Positions 16,122 through 25,823 of a stretch of DNA of 48,341 nucleotides are shown here, piece after piece (within the stretch, counting starts at the first letter, position 1; every line of letters starts with the position of its first letter). The DNA comes from an uncultured Nocardioides sp. Lineage in GTDB: Bacteria; Actinomycetota; Actinomycetes; Propionibacteriales; Nocardioidaceae. Position numbers and translations under genes: made by a program. The notes beneath the pieces are model-generated. The model was not told the DNA's origin, searched no databases, and worked only from the letters and a program-made list of their open reading frames with translations. The DNA is taken from contig CADCUM010000020.1 of NCBI GenBank assembly GCA_902805885.1, positions 1-48,341 on the forward strand, given 5' to 3'.

Positions 16122-16191
16122 GGGCACTACATTGCCCCAGACGACCCAGACGGACCTGCCCCGAGGGGCAGCCGACGAGGAGGCCACAGGC

Positions 16192-17816
<1,625 letters not shown>

Positions 17817-17820
<4 letters not shown>

Positions 17821-18056
17821 CCGGCGACCGCTCCCCCGGGGATGCCGCTCCGGAGCGTCCGCTGCTCCGAGTGGTGAACCCCGACGCGACGCCCGAGGAG
17901 GTGGCGGCGCTCGTCGCGGTGTTCGCCGCTCTCGGCGGGTCCGGTGGCCCGGCGCCCGCTCGGCAGGCGCCCGAGTGGAACGCGCCGCGCCGGCTCGTGC
18001 GTCGTACCCTCCCGCCCGGTCCCGGCGCCTGGCGCGGCAGCGCCCTGCCCCGCTGA
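17817..18056 (+). CDS. Acyl-CoA carboxylase epsilon subunit
   Basis: 79 aa, the small actinobacterial subunit that tightens the alpha-beta carboxylase complex (AccE5 family). Recognisable are [24 protein letters not shown] and the C-terminal [12 protein letters not shown]. The centre is a Gly/Pro/Ala linker, as usual. The GTG overlaps the beta-subunit stop (GTGA). This partner argues that the beta subunit is of the AccD5 kind. A hairpin 30 bp after its stop may end the transcript. Confidence 0.9.
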
Positions 18057-18086
18057 CGCCGTCCGTGGCCTGACCCGCGGGACCCC

Positions 18087-18121
18087 GGAGGATCTGGCCG
18101 TACCTAGCGGCCCGATCCTCC
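18087..18121. repeat. 35-bp hairpin, copy 1 (candidate terminator)
   Basis: The arms 18087-18100 (GGAGGATCTGGCCG) and 18108-18121 pair over 14 bp with one mismatch around a TACCTAG loop. It lies 30 bp after the epsilon-subunit stop. There is no T-tract, which is common for GC-rich actinobacterial terminators. A near-identical hairpin lies 1,092 bp downstream, on the far side of the AbiEi-like gene. Confidence 0.8.
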
Positions 18122-18191
18122 ATCGTCCCCGGCCTCCACAGATCAGCTGGAGACCCTCCCGGCGAGCGGAGCAACCGGCCAGCCTGGAGGC

Positions 18192-19199
18192 ATGCCTCGT
18201 CGAGCGGGCACCGACCTCGATCTCCCTGCTCTCCGCGCGCTCCAGCGCGAGCAGTCCGGCGTGGTCGCACGATGGCAGGTGCTCGCCCTCGGCGGAACCC
18301 GGAACGACATCAGGCGGCGCCTGGCTCGGCGTGAGTGGTCCCCGTTGCACGCGGGCGTGTACGTCGACCACACCGGTCCGCCGACGCGGCGGCAACGGGA
18401 GTGGGCAGCGGTCCTGTGCCACTGGCCGGCAGCGCTGCACCGCGAGTCCGCTCTCGACGCCGCGGGGATGACCCGGGACCGGGAGCCGCCGCCCACCGTG
18501 GTGCACGTGCTGGTCGACTCCTCCCGCCGGATCACGCCCGCAGAGGGGGTCACCGTCCACCGCATCAGGAGTGCCGAGAGCTGGGTGGTGCCGAACCGGC
18601 GGCCACCGCGGGCCACCGTCGAGCTGGCGCTCCTCGTGGCGGCGGCTGACCGTGATGAGGCGGGAGCGGTCGCCCTTCTCTCGGACGGCGTCCAGCAAGG
18701 CCTCACCACCGCGCCGAGGCTGGCCGCGACGCTGCGACGTCTCGTCCGTCTGAGGAGGCGAGCCATCCTCCTCGAGATCCTCGACGACGTGTCTGCCGGT
18801 ACGAGGTCGGTGCTCGAACGTCGCTACCTGCAGGTGGTCGAGCGTGCCCATGGCCTACCGGTCGGGGTGCGCCAGGAGCGACATGTCGGCGCCACGGGGG
18901 TGATCCGCCGTGACGTCGGCTACCCCGCGCAGGAGACCTGCGTCGAGCTCGACGGTGCGTTCGGGCACCGGGATGCGGTGGACCGGTGGACCGACCTTCG
19001 TCGAGACGTCGACGCGGCCGTCGCGGGCATCCTCACCCTCCGTCCCGGCTGAGCCCAGGTGCTGGAGCCGTGCGAGCTGGCGATCGTGGTCGGCCGCGTG
19101 CTCCGCGCGCGCGGGTGGTCGGGCGGTGGCAGGCGTTGCGGCCCGCGCTGCCCGTTCGATCCCGCAGCCGCCGACTGCGGAGCATCCGGCCGGACCTAG
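18192..19199 (+). pseudogene. AbiEi-like protein, interrupted by an in-frame TGA
   Basis: The ATG at 18192 follows CTGGAGGC, and the frame is open for 286 codons to a TGA at 19050-19052. The N-terminus looks like a winged helix (LQREQSGVVARWQVLALGG, IRRRLARREWSPLHAGVY) and the middle is the family's alpha/beta region (RYLQVVERAHGLP, ETCVELDGAFGH). After the TGA the same frame continues for 48 codons with the C-terminus I would expect of this family (AQVLEPCELAIVVGRVL, RARGW, RRCGPRCP), to a TAG at 19197-19199. The simplest reading is a Trp codon TGG mutated to TGA, or a sequencing error. The product may still work as a 286-aa truncation. No toxin partner is present. Confidence 0.7.
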
Positions 19200-19213
19200 C
19201 GGCCGGATCCTCC
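19179..19213. repeat. 35-bp hairpin, copy 2 (candidate terminator)
   Basis: The arms 19179-19192 (GGAGCATCCGGCCG) and 19200-19213 pair over 14 bp with one mismatch around GACCTAG. It matches copy 1 at most positions. The TAG in its loop is the stop codon of the read-through AbiEi-like frame. Confidence 0.8.
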
Positions 19214-19246
19214 GGCGTCGCTCGCGGCGGGGCGTTCCGGGGGTCG

Positions 19247-19252
19247 TAGGCT
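19247..19252 (+). promoter_or_regulatory. maf -10 box (TAGGCT)
   Basis: TAGGCT ends eight bases before the GTG at 19261, and no Shine-Dalgarno is visible. Confidence 0.45.
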
Positions 19253-19260
19253 CACCGTCC

Positions 19261-19854
19261 GTGACCCCCCTCGTGCTCGCCTCGGCCTCACCCGCCCGGC
19301 TCGCCACGCTGCGCAGCGCCGGGATCGAGCCGCTCGTCGTCGTCAGCGGGGTCGACGAGTCGCAGCTCGCGGGGCTGCCGCCGGCCGGGCTGGCGCTCGG
19401 GCTGGCCGAGCTGAAGTGCGCCGCGGTCGCCGCGCGCGACGACCTCCCGGCGGGCGCGCTGGTGCTGGGCTGCGACTCGGTGCTCGAGCTCGACGGCGAG
19501 GCGCTGGGCAAGCCCGGCACGCCGGACGAGGCGACCCGGCGGTGGCGGGCGATGCGGGGGCGCAGCGCCGTCCTGCACACGGGGCACTGCCTGCGCGACC
19601 CCGACGGACGGGTGGCCGCGGCGACCGCGTCGACCACCGTGCACTTCGCCGACGTCAGCGACGCCGAGGTCGCGGCGTACGTCGCCACGGGCGAGCCCCT
19701 CCACGTCGCAGGCGCCTTCACCGTCGACGGCCTCGGCGGCGCGTTCGTCACCGGCATCGAGGGCGACCACCACAACGTCGTCGGGGTGAGCCTGCCGCTG
19801 CTGCGCGAGCTGGTCCAGACGCTCGGACGCACGTGGCCGGACCTGTGGACCTGA
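19261..19854 (+). CDS. maf: Maf family nucleoside triphosphate pyrophosphatase
   Basis: Hydrolyses non-canonical or pyrimidine NTPs to NMPs; linked to septum formation in Bacillus. It is 197 aa and starts at the functional N-terminus LVLASASPARLATLRSAGI. It also shows DESQLAG, the catalytic Asp region VLGCDSVLELDGEALGKP, RSAVLHTGHCL, TVHFADVSDAEVAAYV and the GAFTVDGLGGAFVTGIEGDHHN signature. Position after acyl-CoA carboxylase genes is usual in actinobacteria. The GTG start lies eight bases after a TAGGCT box. Confidence 0.94.
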   Translation: MTPLVLASASPARLATLRSAGIEPLVVVSGVDESQLAGLPPAGLALGLAELKCAAVAARDDLPAGALVLGCDSVLELDGEALGKPGTPDEATRRWRAMRGRSAVLHTGHCLRDPDGRVAAATASTTVHFADVSDAEVAAYVATGEPLHVAGAFTVDGLGGAFVTGIEGDHHNVVGVSLPLLRELVQTLGRTWPDLWT

Positions 19855-19873
19855 GCGGCTAGGCTCCCAACCC

Positions 19874-20515
19874 GTGGGGGGGAGAACCGCGGTGGGCACG
19901 TATGCGCAGCCGGTCGCCGATCCGGATGACCGGTACGGCGTCGGCGAGGAGCGCCTGCTCACGGGCGCGACGGTCATCACCGCCGTGCGCACGGTCGCGT
20001 CGGTCGTGCTGGCCGCGTGGGCGGCGTACGAGCAGGACCTGACGCTGCTGGTCGCGGCGCTCGGCGTCTACTGGGTCGGCGACATGCTGGACGGGTTCTA
20101 CGCCCGGGTCCGCGGCTGCGAGACCCGCATCGGCGCGGTCCTCGACATCTTCTGCGACCGCCTCAACGCCGCAGCGTTCTACGTCGGCCTGGCCTGGCTG
20201 GAGCCGGAGCTCTCGCCGGCGATCTTCGTCTACCTCGCCGAGTTCATGGTCGTCGACTGCTTCCTCTCGATCGCGTTCCTCGCGTGGCCGGTGCGCAGCC
20301 CCAACTACTTCTTCGTGGTCGACCGGCCCCTGTGGCTGTGGAACTGGTCCAAGCCCGCCAAGGCGCTCAACAGCGCCCTCTTCGCGGTCCTGCTGCTGGT
20401 GACGGGCTGGATGTGGCTGGGACTCGTGATCGCGAGCGCGCTGCTCGTCCTCAAGCTCGTCTCCCTCGTGCGGCTCGCCCGGATCGGCCTCCCGGTCCCC
20501 GCGAGAACCTCCTGA
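19874..20515 (+). CDS. CDP-alcohol phosphatidyltransferase family protein
   Basis: An integral membrane enzyme exchanging CMP of a CDP-alcohol (usually CDP-diacylglycerol) for another alcohol. Its product, such as phosphatidylinositol phosphate or phosphatidylglycerol phosphate, cannot be named from sequence. The complete signature DGx2ARx8Gx3Dx3D is present (DGFYARVRGCETRIGAVLD, then IFCD), with all four Asp. About five or six hydrophobic helices are visible. At GTG 19874 it is 213 aa with a leaderless TAGGCT box (19860-19865). A GTG at 19892 with GGGGGGAG upstream is an equally possible start. The stop overlaps the next gene by TGATG. Confidence 0.88.
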   Translation: MGGRTAVGTYAQPVADPDDRYGVGEERLLTGATVITAVRTVASVVLAAWAAYEQDLTLLVAALGVYWVGDMLDGFYARVRGCETRIGAVLDIFCDRLNAAAFYVGLAWLEPELSPAIFVYLAEFMVVDCFLSIAFLAWPVRSPNYFFVVDRPLWLWNWSKPAKALNSALFAVLLLVTGWMWLGLVIASALLVLKLVSLVRLARIGLPVPARTS

Positions 20516-20982
20516 TGCTCGTCTGGAGCGTCCTCGGCGCGTCGATCGCCTCGGCGCTGGTGCCGCTGATCAACGTGGAGATCATCCTCGTCGGTGCCGC
20601 GGAGCGTCGCCCGGAGCTGGCCGTCAGCCTCGTCGTGGTCGCCACCGTCGGCCAGATGGCCGGCAAGCTGCTGTGGTACTGGGGTGGCCGCAACGTCGAC
20701 CGCGCGCCCTGGGTCTCCAAGCACCTGCAGAAGCCGCGTGCCGAGGCCGCGATGGACAAGTGGCACGCCCGCGCCGAGGGTCGGCCCTGGTTCACCGCGG
20801 GCCTCCTGCTGTTCTCCGCCGCGGTCGGGCTCCCGCCGTACGCCGTCACGGCCGTGCTCGCCGGCGTGCTGCGCGTGCCGCTGGCGGTCTTCCTGCTCAC
20901 CGGCCTCGTCGGACGAGGGCTGCGCTTCTGGGCGATCGTGACCAGCACCGGCTGGCTGCTCGACCTGCTGCACCTCTGGTGA
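20515..20982 (+). CDS. Small membrane protein, VTT/YqaA-like
   Basis: 155 aa with four hydrophobic segments: an N-terminal WSVLGASIASALVPLINVEI, LAVSLVVVATVGQMAGKLLW, FTAGLLLFSAAVGLPPYAV, and a long C-terminal stretch. The GLPPYAVTAVLAGVLRVPL segment followed by GRGLRFWAI resembles the conserved core of YqaA/SNARE-associated (VTT/DedA) membrane proteins, which include lipid scramblases and transport-related proteins. The start overlaps the stop of the CDP-alcohol enzyme, so the two are made together; a role in handling the lipid product is plausible (inference). It converges on the ABC permease with a 9-bp gap. Confidence 0.7.
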   Translation: MLVWSVLGASIASALVPLINVEIILVGAAERRPELAVSLVVVATVGQMAGKLLWYWGGRNVDRAPWVSKHLQKPRAEAAMDKWHARAEGRPWFTAGLLLFSAAVGLPPYAVTAVLAGVLRVPLAVFLLTGLVGRGLRFWAIVTSTGWLLDLLHLW

Positions 20983-20991
20983 GGGTCGCGC

Positions 20992-22242
20992 TCACTCCGC
21001 CGTCGACCACGCCTGCCGCAGCGAGACCCGCCCGCCGGTGCGCATGAGAGCCCGTCGGTAGACCCGCTCCCCGATCCGCACGGTGACCAGGGCGAACGCG
21101 GCCAGCAGGGCCAGCGCCACCAGCGGCTCCCACCACTCGGCCGTGCCGGCGAGGATGCGCTGCGGCATCACGACCGCGGAGAGGGGCGGCACGAACGACG
21201 CGACCACCTGTCCCCGGCCGTCGAGGAACAGGCCGGCGAAGAAGACGCCCATGATCGCGACGGTCAGCGGCGTCGTGGTCGCCTGGAGGTCCTCGGTGCG
21301 CGAGGCCAGCGACCCCGCGACCGCCCACAGGCACGCCAGCGCGATGAATCCCGCCACGAAGAAGAGCACGAACCACGCGACCGGCCCGGTGATCCCGGCG
21401 ACGTAGGTCTTGTACGGCGTGAACGCCATGCCGACCAGCCCCACCGCGACGTAGACCAGCACCTGCAGCAGGGCCAGCACGGTGTTGCCGAGGATCTTCC
21501 CGGCGAGGAGCTGCCGGAGCGGGATCGCGGCCGCGATGATCTCCACGATCCGGCTCTGCTTCTCCTCGATCACCGAGCTGGCCAGCTGCATGCCGAACAG
21601 CAGCGCGGCGATGTAGAAGAGGAAGACGAACGCGAAGCCCACGGCGTGGGCGAACCCCGCCTTCTCGGCGTCGCCCTCCAGGAACGCCGGGCTCACCTGC
21701 GTGCCGCGCTCCAGCTGGGCCAGGCTGACGCCGGCCTCGGACGCGTTGTCGTCGAGCACCTCCTGCCGCACCACCGTCTCCACGACCCGGGTCAGGCCGG
21801 CCTCCTCCCCCGACTCGGTGGTGAGCACCCAGCCGTCGTCGCCGGGGTGCAGCCAGGCGTCGGCGTCGGCCCTCAGGGCAGCGCGCGCGGCACCCTCGTC
21901 GGCGACCTCGTCCACCTCCACCTCGACGGTGTCGTCGATCGAGGGGGCCTGCTCGGCGACGGCCTCGGCCATGGGGACGGCGTCGGCGGTGGCGACGACG
22001 GTGTAGGTCGACGTCGACTCCGACTGCCAGGCCTGCACACCCATGAAGCCCACGATGAGCGCGACCATCACGGCGGTGCCGAGGAGGAAGGTCCGGTCGG
22101 TGAGCTTGGCGAGCACCTCGCGGCGGGTGACGAGCAGCCAGGCGGGCGCGCCCCGGCCCTCACCGGTGCCGGAGTCCGTCCGGCTGCGGTCGCCGTGCTG
22201 GTCGACGCGCTGCCGCGCCCCGTTGTCGGTGTCGATCGTCAT
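20992..22242 (-). CDS. ABC-2 type transporter permease (NatB-like)
   Basis: Membrane half of an exporter. It is 416 aa with one N-terminal helix (FLLGTAVMVALIVGFMGV near residue 52), a large extracytoplasmic domain of about 120 residues rich in Asp and Glu, then five or six C-terminal helices. The segment MQLASSVIEEKQSRIVEIIAA is the hallmark of NatB/YhaP-type permeases, where it couples to the ATPase. The ATG overlaps the ATPase stop (ATGA). Relatives export Na+ or peptides; the substrate is not identifiable. The two-component system just upstream on the same strand suggests stress-controlled expression. Confidence 0.9.
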   Translation of the reverse strand: MTIDTDNGARQRVDQHGDRSRTDSGTGEGRGAPAWLLVTRREVLAKLTDRTFLLGTAVMVALIVGFMGVQAWQSESTSTYTVVATADAVPMAEAVAEQAPSIDDTVEVEVDEVADEGAARAALRADADAWLHPGDDGWVLTTESGEEAGLTRVVETVVRQEVLDDNASEAGVSLAQLERGTQVSPAFLEGDAEKAGFAHAVGFAFVFLFYIAALLFGMQLASSVIEEKQSRIVEIIAAAIPLRQLLAGKILGNTVLALLQVLVYVAVGLVGMAFTPYKTYVAGITGPVAWFVLFFVAGFIALACLWAVAGSLASRTEDLQATTTPLTVAIMGVFFAGLFLDGRGQVVASFVPPLSAVVMPQRILAGTAEWWEPLVALALLAAFALVTVRIGERVYRRALMRTGGRVSLRQAWSTAE

Positions 22243-23120
22243 GCCGTGACCTCCCGGTAGATGTCGCTGAGGGCCGGGCGCACCCGGCCGAACTCGTGCA
22301 CGGTGCCGCGGCGGGCCGCCTCGGCGATGACGCCCTGCTCGGCGCCCGGCTCGTTCACCTCGAACAGGACGTCGCCGCCCTCGACGTCGAGGACGTCGAC
22401 GCCACGGAGGTCGCGCACCCAGCCGGCGTCCGCCCCTCCGACGAGGCGGAAGCGCGGCGTGCCCGACTCACGCAGCTCGCCCACCGAGCCGGCGGCGACG
22501 ACCCGGCCGGACGACAGCACCACGAGGCGGTCGCAGAGCCGCTCGACGAGGTCGAGCTGGTGGCTGGAGAACAGGACCGGGACGCCGTCGCGCGTGTAGT
22601 CGCGGAGGAGGTCGGCCATCGAGTCGACCGCCGCCGGGTCGAGGCCCGAGAACGGCTCGTCCAGGACCAGCGCGGCGGGTCGCGGCAGGACGGCGGCCAC
22701 GATCTGCACCCGCTGCTGGTTGCCCAGTGACAGCTTCTCGAGGTGGTCGCGGGTGCGGTCGCCGAGGCCGAAGCCCTCGAGGAGCAGCGTCGCCTCCCGG
22801 CGAGCGGCACGGCCCGGCATCCCCTTGAGCTGGGCGAGGTAGACCAGCTGGTCGAGGATCGGCTGCTTCGGGTAGAGCCCGCGCTCCTCCGGCATGTAGC
22901 CGAAGGTGCGCCGGTCCAGCCGCGTGATCGGCCGCCCGTCCCAGCGGACCTCGCCCGCGTCGATGCCGAGCACCCCCATGACCATCCGCATGGTCGTGGT
23001 CTTGCCCGCGCCGTTGCCCCCGACGAAGCCCGTCATCTGCCCGGCCGGCACGTCGAACGTCACCCGGTCCACGGCGGTCGTCGTGCCGAACCGTCTCGTC
23101 AGCTCCCTGATCTCCAGCAT
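22239..23120 (-). CDS. ABC transporter ATP-binding protein (NatA-like)
   Basis: 293 aa; powers the adjacent ABC-2 permease. Walker A is GGNGAGKTT near residue 35, the Q-loop region is GYMPEERGLYPKQPI, the signature is LSLGNQQRVQI (a LSxGN variant of LSGGQ), Walker B is ALVLDEPFSGLDP and the H-loop is LFSSHQLD. A C-terminal domain of about 80 residues follows, as in exporter ATPases. The ATG at 23120 lies seven bases after TAGCCT, so it is probably leaderless. It leads the two-gene exporter operon. Confidence 0.93.
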   Translation of the reverse strand: MLEIRELTRRFGTTTAVDRVTFDVPAGQMTGFVGGNGAGKTTTMRMVMGVLGIDAGEVRWDGRPITRLDRRTFGYMPEERGLYPKQPILDQLVYLAQLKGMPGRAARREATLLLEGFGLGDRTRDHLEKLSLGNQQRVQIVAAVLPRPAALVLDEPFSGLDPAAVDSMADLLRDYTRDGVPVLFSSHQLDLVERLCDRLVVLSSGRVVAAGSVGELRESGTPRFRLVGGADAGWVRDLRGVDVLDVEGGDVLFEVNEPGAEQGVIAEAARRGTVHEFGRVRPALSDIYREVTA

Positions 23121-23127
23121 GCCTCGA

Positions 23128-23133
23128 AGGCTA
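23128..23133 (-). promoter_or_regulatory. ABC exporter -10 box (TAGCCT)
   Basis: TAGCCT on the minus strand, seven bases from the ATG at 23120. The 82 bp between this gene and the upstream response regulator hold no other clear element. Confidence 0.45.
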
Positions 23134-23202
23134 GGAGCAGCCGTACGGCGCGCGGATCCGTCGCACGGATGAACCCGCAGGGGGAGCCGCGACCCGGCTC
23201 GC

Positions 23203-23883
23203 TCAGTCCTCCGCCGGGAGGATGAGGCCCGCCTCGTAGGCGTAGACCACCGCCTGGACCCGGTCGCGGAGGTGGAGCTTGGCCAGCACGTTCGACACGT
23301 GCGTCTTGACCGTCGCCTCCCCCAGCACCAGCGCGGCGGCGATCTCGGCGTTGGACAGCCCACGGCCGAGCATCACCAGCACCTCCCGCTCGCGGGACGT
23401 GAGGTGCTGGAGCGCGGGCGGCTCGGGCCGGACCCGGCCGTCCTCCGAGCCGACCATCCGGCCGATCACGCGACGGGTCACCTCGGGGGCGAGCAGGGCA
23501 TGACCGTGGCCGGCCGCCCGGACCGCCTCCAGCAGCTGCTCCGGCCCGGCGTTCTTGAGCAGGAAGCCGCTGGCGCCCGCCTCCAGCGCCGCGAAGAGGT
23601 AGTCGTCGCGGTCGAAGGTGGTCACGATGACGACGTGGCCCAGGCCCTCGGCGACGACCTGCCGGGTGGCCGCGATGCCGTCGACGCGAGGCATCTGGAC
23701 ATCCATGAGGATGACGTCGGGCCGGGTCCCACGAGCCACGACGAGGGCCTGCTCGCCGTCGGCGGCCTCTCCCACGACGACGACGTCGTCCTCGACCGAG
23801 AGGACCATGGCGAAGCCGGAGCGCACCATCGCGTGGTCGTCGACGAGGAGGACCCGCAGCGGCGCGTCGGCCGAGCCGCTCAC
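23203..23883 (-). CDS. LuxR/NarL-family response regulator
   Basis: 226 aa. The receiver domain has the acidic pocket LLVDDHAMVRSGF, the phosphorylated Asp in DVILMDVQMPRVDG near residue 60 and the Lys in FLLKNAGPEQLL. The C-terminal LuxR helix-turn-helix reads LTSREREVLVMLGRGLSN, then AEIAAALVLGEATVKTHVSN and VLAKLHLRDR. It is activated by the kinase whose stop its GTG overlaps (GTGA). The ABC exporter directly downstream is the natural target candidate. Confidence 0.95.
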   Translation of the reverse strand: MSGSADAPLRVLLVDDHAMVRSGFAMVLSVEDDVVVVGEAADGEQALVVARGTRPDVILMDVQMPRVDGIAATRQVVAEGLGHVVIVTTFDRDDYLFAALEAGASGFLLKNAGPEQLLEAVRAAGHGHALLAPEVTRRVIGRMVGSEDGRVRPEPPALQHLTSREREVLVMLGRGLSNAEIAAALVLGEATVKTHVSNVLAKLHLRDRVQAVVYAYEAGLILPAED

Positions 23884-25226
23884 GTCGCGCCCCCCGGGTC
23901 GGCCACCAGCGGGAGCCGCACGCGCACGCGGTAGCCCCCGGTCACCCGCGGGCCCACCTCCACCTCTCCCCGGTGCGTCGCCACCCGCTCCCTGATGCCG
24001 AGCAGCCCCAGCCCGCTCCCGGAGGTCCCTCGACGCGGGCGGCCCGAGTCGACGACCTCGGCCTCGGCGTACGGCGCCGGGCCGGTGGCGTCGACCCGGA
24101 CGACGACCGACGCACTGGTCGCGGTGGAGTGCCGCCGGACGTTGGTCAGCGCCTCCTGGACCGTGCGGTAGAGGGTGAGCGCCACCGCCCGCGGCACGTC
24201 GCCCGCGGCTCCGTCGGGGTCCTCGACGACCTCGAGGCGGACCTGCAGGCCGTGCTCGGCCTGGTGCTCGACGAGGCCCTCGAGGTCGGCGAGCCCGGGG
24301 TCGGTCGTCCGCGGCTCCGCGTCGGCCTGCTCCCCGGCGCGCAGCGTGCCGAGCAGCCCCCGCATCTGGCTCACCGCCTGACGGGAGGCCTCCTCGACGT
24401 TCGCCAGGGCGGTACGCGCGGCGTCGGCGTCACGGTCGAGCACACGACGCGCCGCCCCGGCCTGGACCCCCATCGCGGAGACGTGGTGGGCCACGACGTC
24501 GTGGAGCTCCCGGGCGATGCGCAGCCGCTCGTCCACGACCGCCTGGTCGCGCAACCGGCCGGCCTGCGCGGCGATGGTCAGCGCCTGCTCCTCCAGACGC
24601 GCCCGCTGTCGCGCCGCGCGCCACGAGACTCCCCCGCCGACGATGGCGCCGCCGAAGTAGAGCGCGTTGATGAGCAGCGTGATCCCCACCGCCGCGAGCA
24701 CCGGCGGGAAGAGCCCGACGCGCTCGGAGAGCTCCTCGTCGTCGAGGAACTCCTGCACCGCGGAGCCGAGCGCGAACTGCCACCCCAGCCACGCGAACAT
24801 GAACAGCACGATCGTCCCCACCACGACCAGCATCAGGCGCCGGTCGCGCGCCCACGCGACCCCCGAGAGCAGGGCGACGAAGTAGACGACCTGCAGTGAC
24901 ATCTGCCCCATCACCTGGGGCATCTCGATCCCGACCACGAACATGTGCACCGCTGCGAGGCTCGCGACCAGCAGCGGCCAGCGCCGGCGTCCGAGGAGCA
25001 GGACCGCCCCGGTGGACACCGCGAGCCACTGGGTCCACACCGGCGACGTGGTGTGGTCGAAGCCGTCGACGCTGCGCACCAGCTCGAGCCCGAGCAGCCC
25101 GATGGCCTCGACGGCCACCGCCCACGCGAGGTCCTGCGCCCCGACGGCCGGTCGCGGCCGCTCCCAGTCGTCGTCGACGCCGAACCAGTGCGCGACCCGT
25201 CGCAGGGCGGGTGCGGGCGTGGGCAT
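23880..25226 (-). CDS. Sensor histidine kinase (HisKA_3/NarL-partner class)
   Basis: 448 aa. The N-terminal half has about six hydrophobic helices with very short loops, so the signal is probably sensed in or near the membrane, as in DesK/LiaS-like kinases. The dimerisation helix carries the phospho-His in IARELHDVVAHHVSAMGVQA, and the ATPase domain has VVDSGRPRRG and GSGLGLLGIRERVATHRGEV. The ATG at 25226 is eight bases from TAGAGT (leaderless). It is co-transcribed with its response regulator and precedes the ABC exporter on the same strand. Confidence 0.94.
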   Translation of the reverse strand: MPTPAPALRRVAHWFGVDDDWERPRPAVGAQDLAWAVAVEAIGLLGLELVRSVDGFDHTTSPVWTQWLAVSTGAVLLLGRRRWPLLVASLAAVHMFVVGIEMPQVMGQMSLQVVYFVALLSGVAWARDRRLMLVVVGTIVLFMFAWLGWQFALGSAVQEFLDDEELSERVGLFPPVLAAVGITLLINALYFGGAIVGGGVSWRAARQRARLEEQALTIAAQAGRLRDQAVVDERLRIARELHDVVAHHVSAMGVQAGAARRVLDRDADAARTALANVEEASRQAVSQMRGLLGTLRAGEQADAEPRTTDPGLADLEGLVEHQAEHGLQVRLEVVEDPDGAAGDVPRAVALTLYRTVQEALTNVRRHSTATSASVVVRVDATGPAPYAEAEVVDSGRPRRGTSGSGLGLLGIRERVATHRGEVEVGPRVTGGYRVRVRLPLVADPGGAT

Positions 25227-25234
25227 GGCACGCG

Positions 25235-25240
25235 ACTCTA
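25235..25240 (-). promoter_or_regulatory. Histidine kinase -10 box (TAGAGT)
   Basis: TAGAGT on the minus strand, eight bases from the ATG at 25226. It lies in the 111-bp gap after the MarR gene; nothing else is evident in that gap. Confidence 0.4.
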
Positions 25241-25337
25241 GGGGACGACGTACGCCGTCCGGGTCCGTCGTCAGGGGGAGATCGGCGCGCCGACCGGACG
25301 GGTGGGGCCGACCACCCGGGACGGCACGAGGTGCGCG

Positions 25338-25763
25338 CTAGGCCAGGTCCAGCGCGACCAGCGCCTCACGGAGCCGGCGGACGCGCGCGGCGGGAAGGCG
25401 CTCCTCCTCCGCGGCCAGCAGCTCCCGCGCGTCACCGGCGAGTGATCGGCCGTCCGCCGTGAGCACGACGAGCCTCCCCCGCGTGCGCCCGGGGTCCGGC
25501 TCGGAGGCCAGCAGCCCGAGACGGGTGAGCCCGGCGACCAGGTCGGCTGTCGACTGACGCGTCGTGCCGAGACGCCGCGCCAGCTCCGCCGGCGGGGTGC
25601 CGTCGGGGTCGAGGTGCGCGAACGCGAGGGTCTGGGCCGCGGTGAGCCGAGGGTGCCCCAGCTCCTCCAGGCCGTCGATCACCCGTCGGTCGAACCACCG
25701 GCTCGCCCGCAGCAGGAGCAGCGCCAGCGGGATCTCGGGGCGCGCGCCGTCGTCGTCGACCAC
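25338..25763 (-). CDS. MarR family transcriptional regulator
   Basis: 141 aa winged-helix repressor. It has an N-terminal dimer helix (ALLLLRASRWFDRRVIDGLEEL), LTAAQTLAFAHLDPDG, the recognition helix region PPAELARRLGTTRQSTADLVAGL and the wing RTRGRLVVLTADG. The start is GTG 25763, with TAGGGT (25770-25775) six bases upstream. It is divergent from an NAD(P)-binding protein gene, with a perfect palindrome between the two promoters. It likely represses itself and the two oxidoreductase genes. Confidence 0.9.
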   Translation of the reverse strand: MVDDDGARPEIPLALLLLRASRWFDRRVIDGLEELGHPRLTAAQTLAFAHLDPDGTPPAELARRLGTTRQSTADLVAGLTRLGLLASEPDPGRTRGRLVVLTADGRSLAGDARELLAAEEERLPAARVRRLREALVALDLA

Positions 25764-25769
25764 CTCTGG

Positions 25770-25794
25770 ACCCTAGCCACTACCGCGCTAGCCT
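25770..25794. promoter_or_regulatory. Divergent -10 boxes of the MarR gene and the oxidoreductase pair
   Basis: TAGGGT on the minus strand (25770-25775) serves the MarR gene. TAGCCT on the plus strand (25789-25794) would start transcription inside the adjacent palindrome and serve the oxidoreductases. Confidence 0.45.
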
Positions 25795-25810
25795 GTCAGG
25801 AAACCTGACA
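25794..25810. promoter_or_regulatory. MarR-type operator palindrome
   Basis: TGTCAGGAAACCTGACA is a perfect 7-3-7 inverted repeat between the divergent MarR and oxidoreductase genes. It overlaps the expected transcription start of the oxidoreductases, a typical place for a repressor site. Confidence 0.65.
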
Positions 25811-25823
25811 TCTGGGAGGGATC

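Noticed and set aside
19050..19052. Selenocysteine codon
   Set aside because: The protein family has Trp there, not Cys, and no SECIS-like hairpin follows immediately; a nonsense change is simpler.
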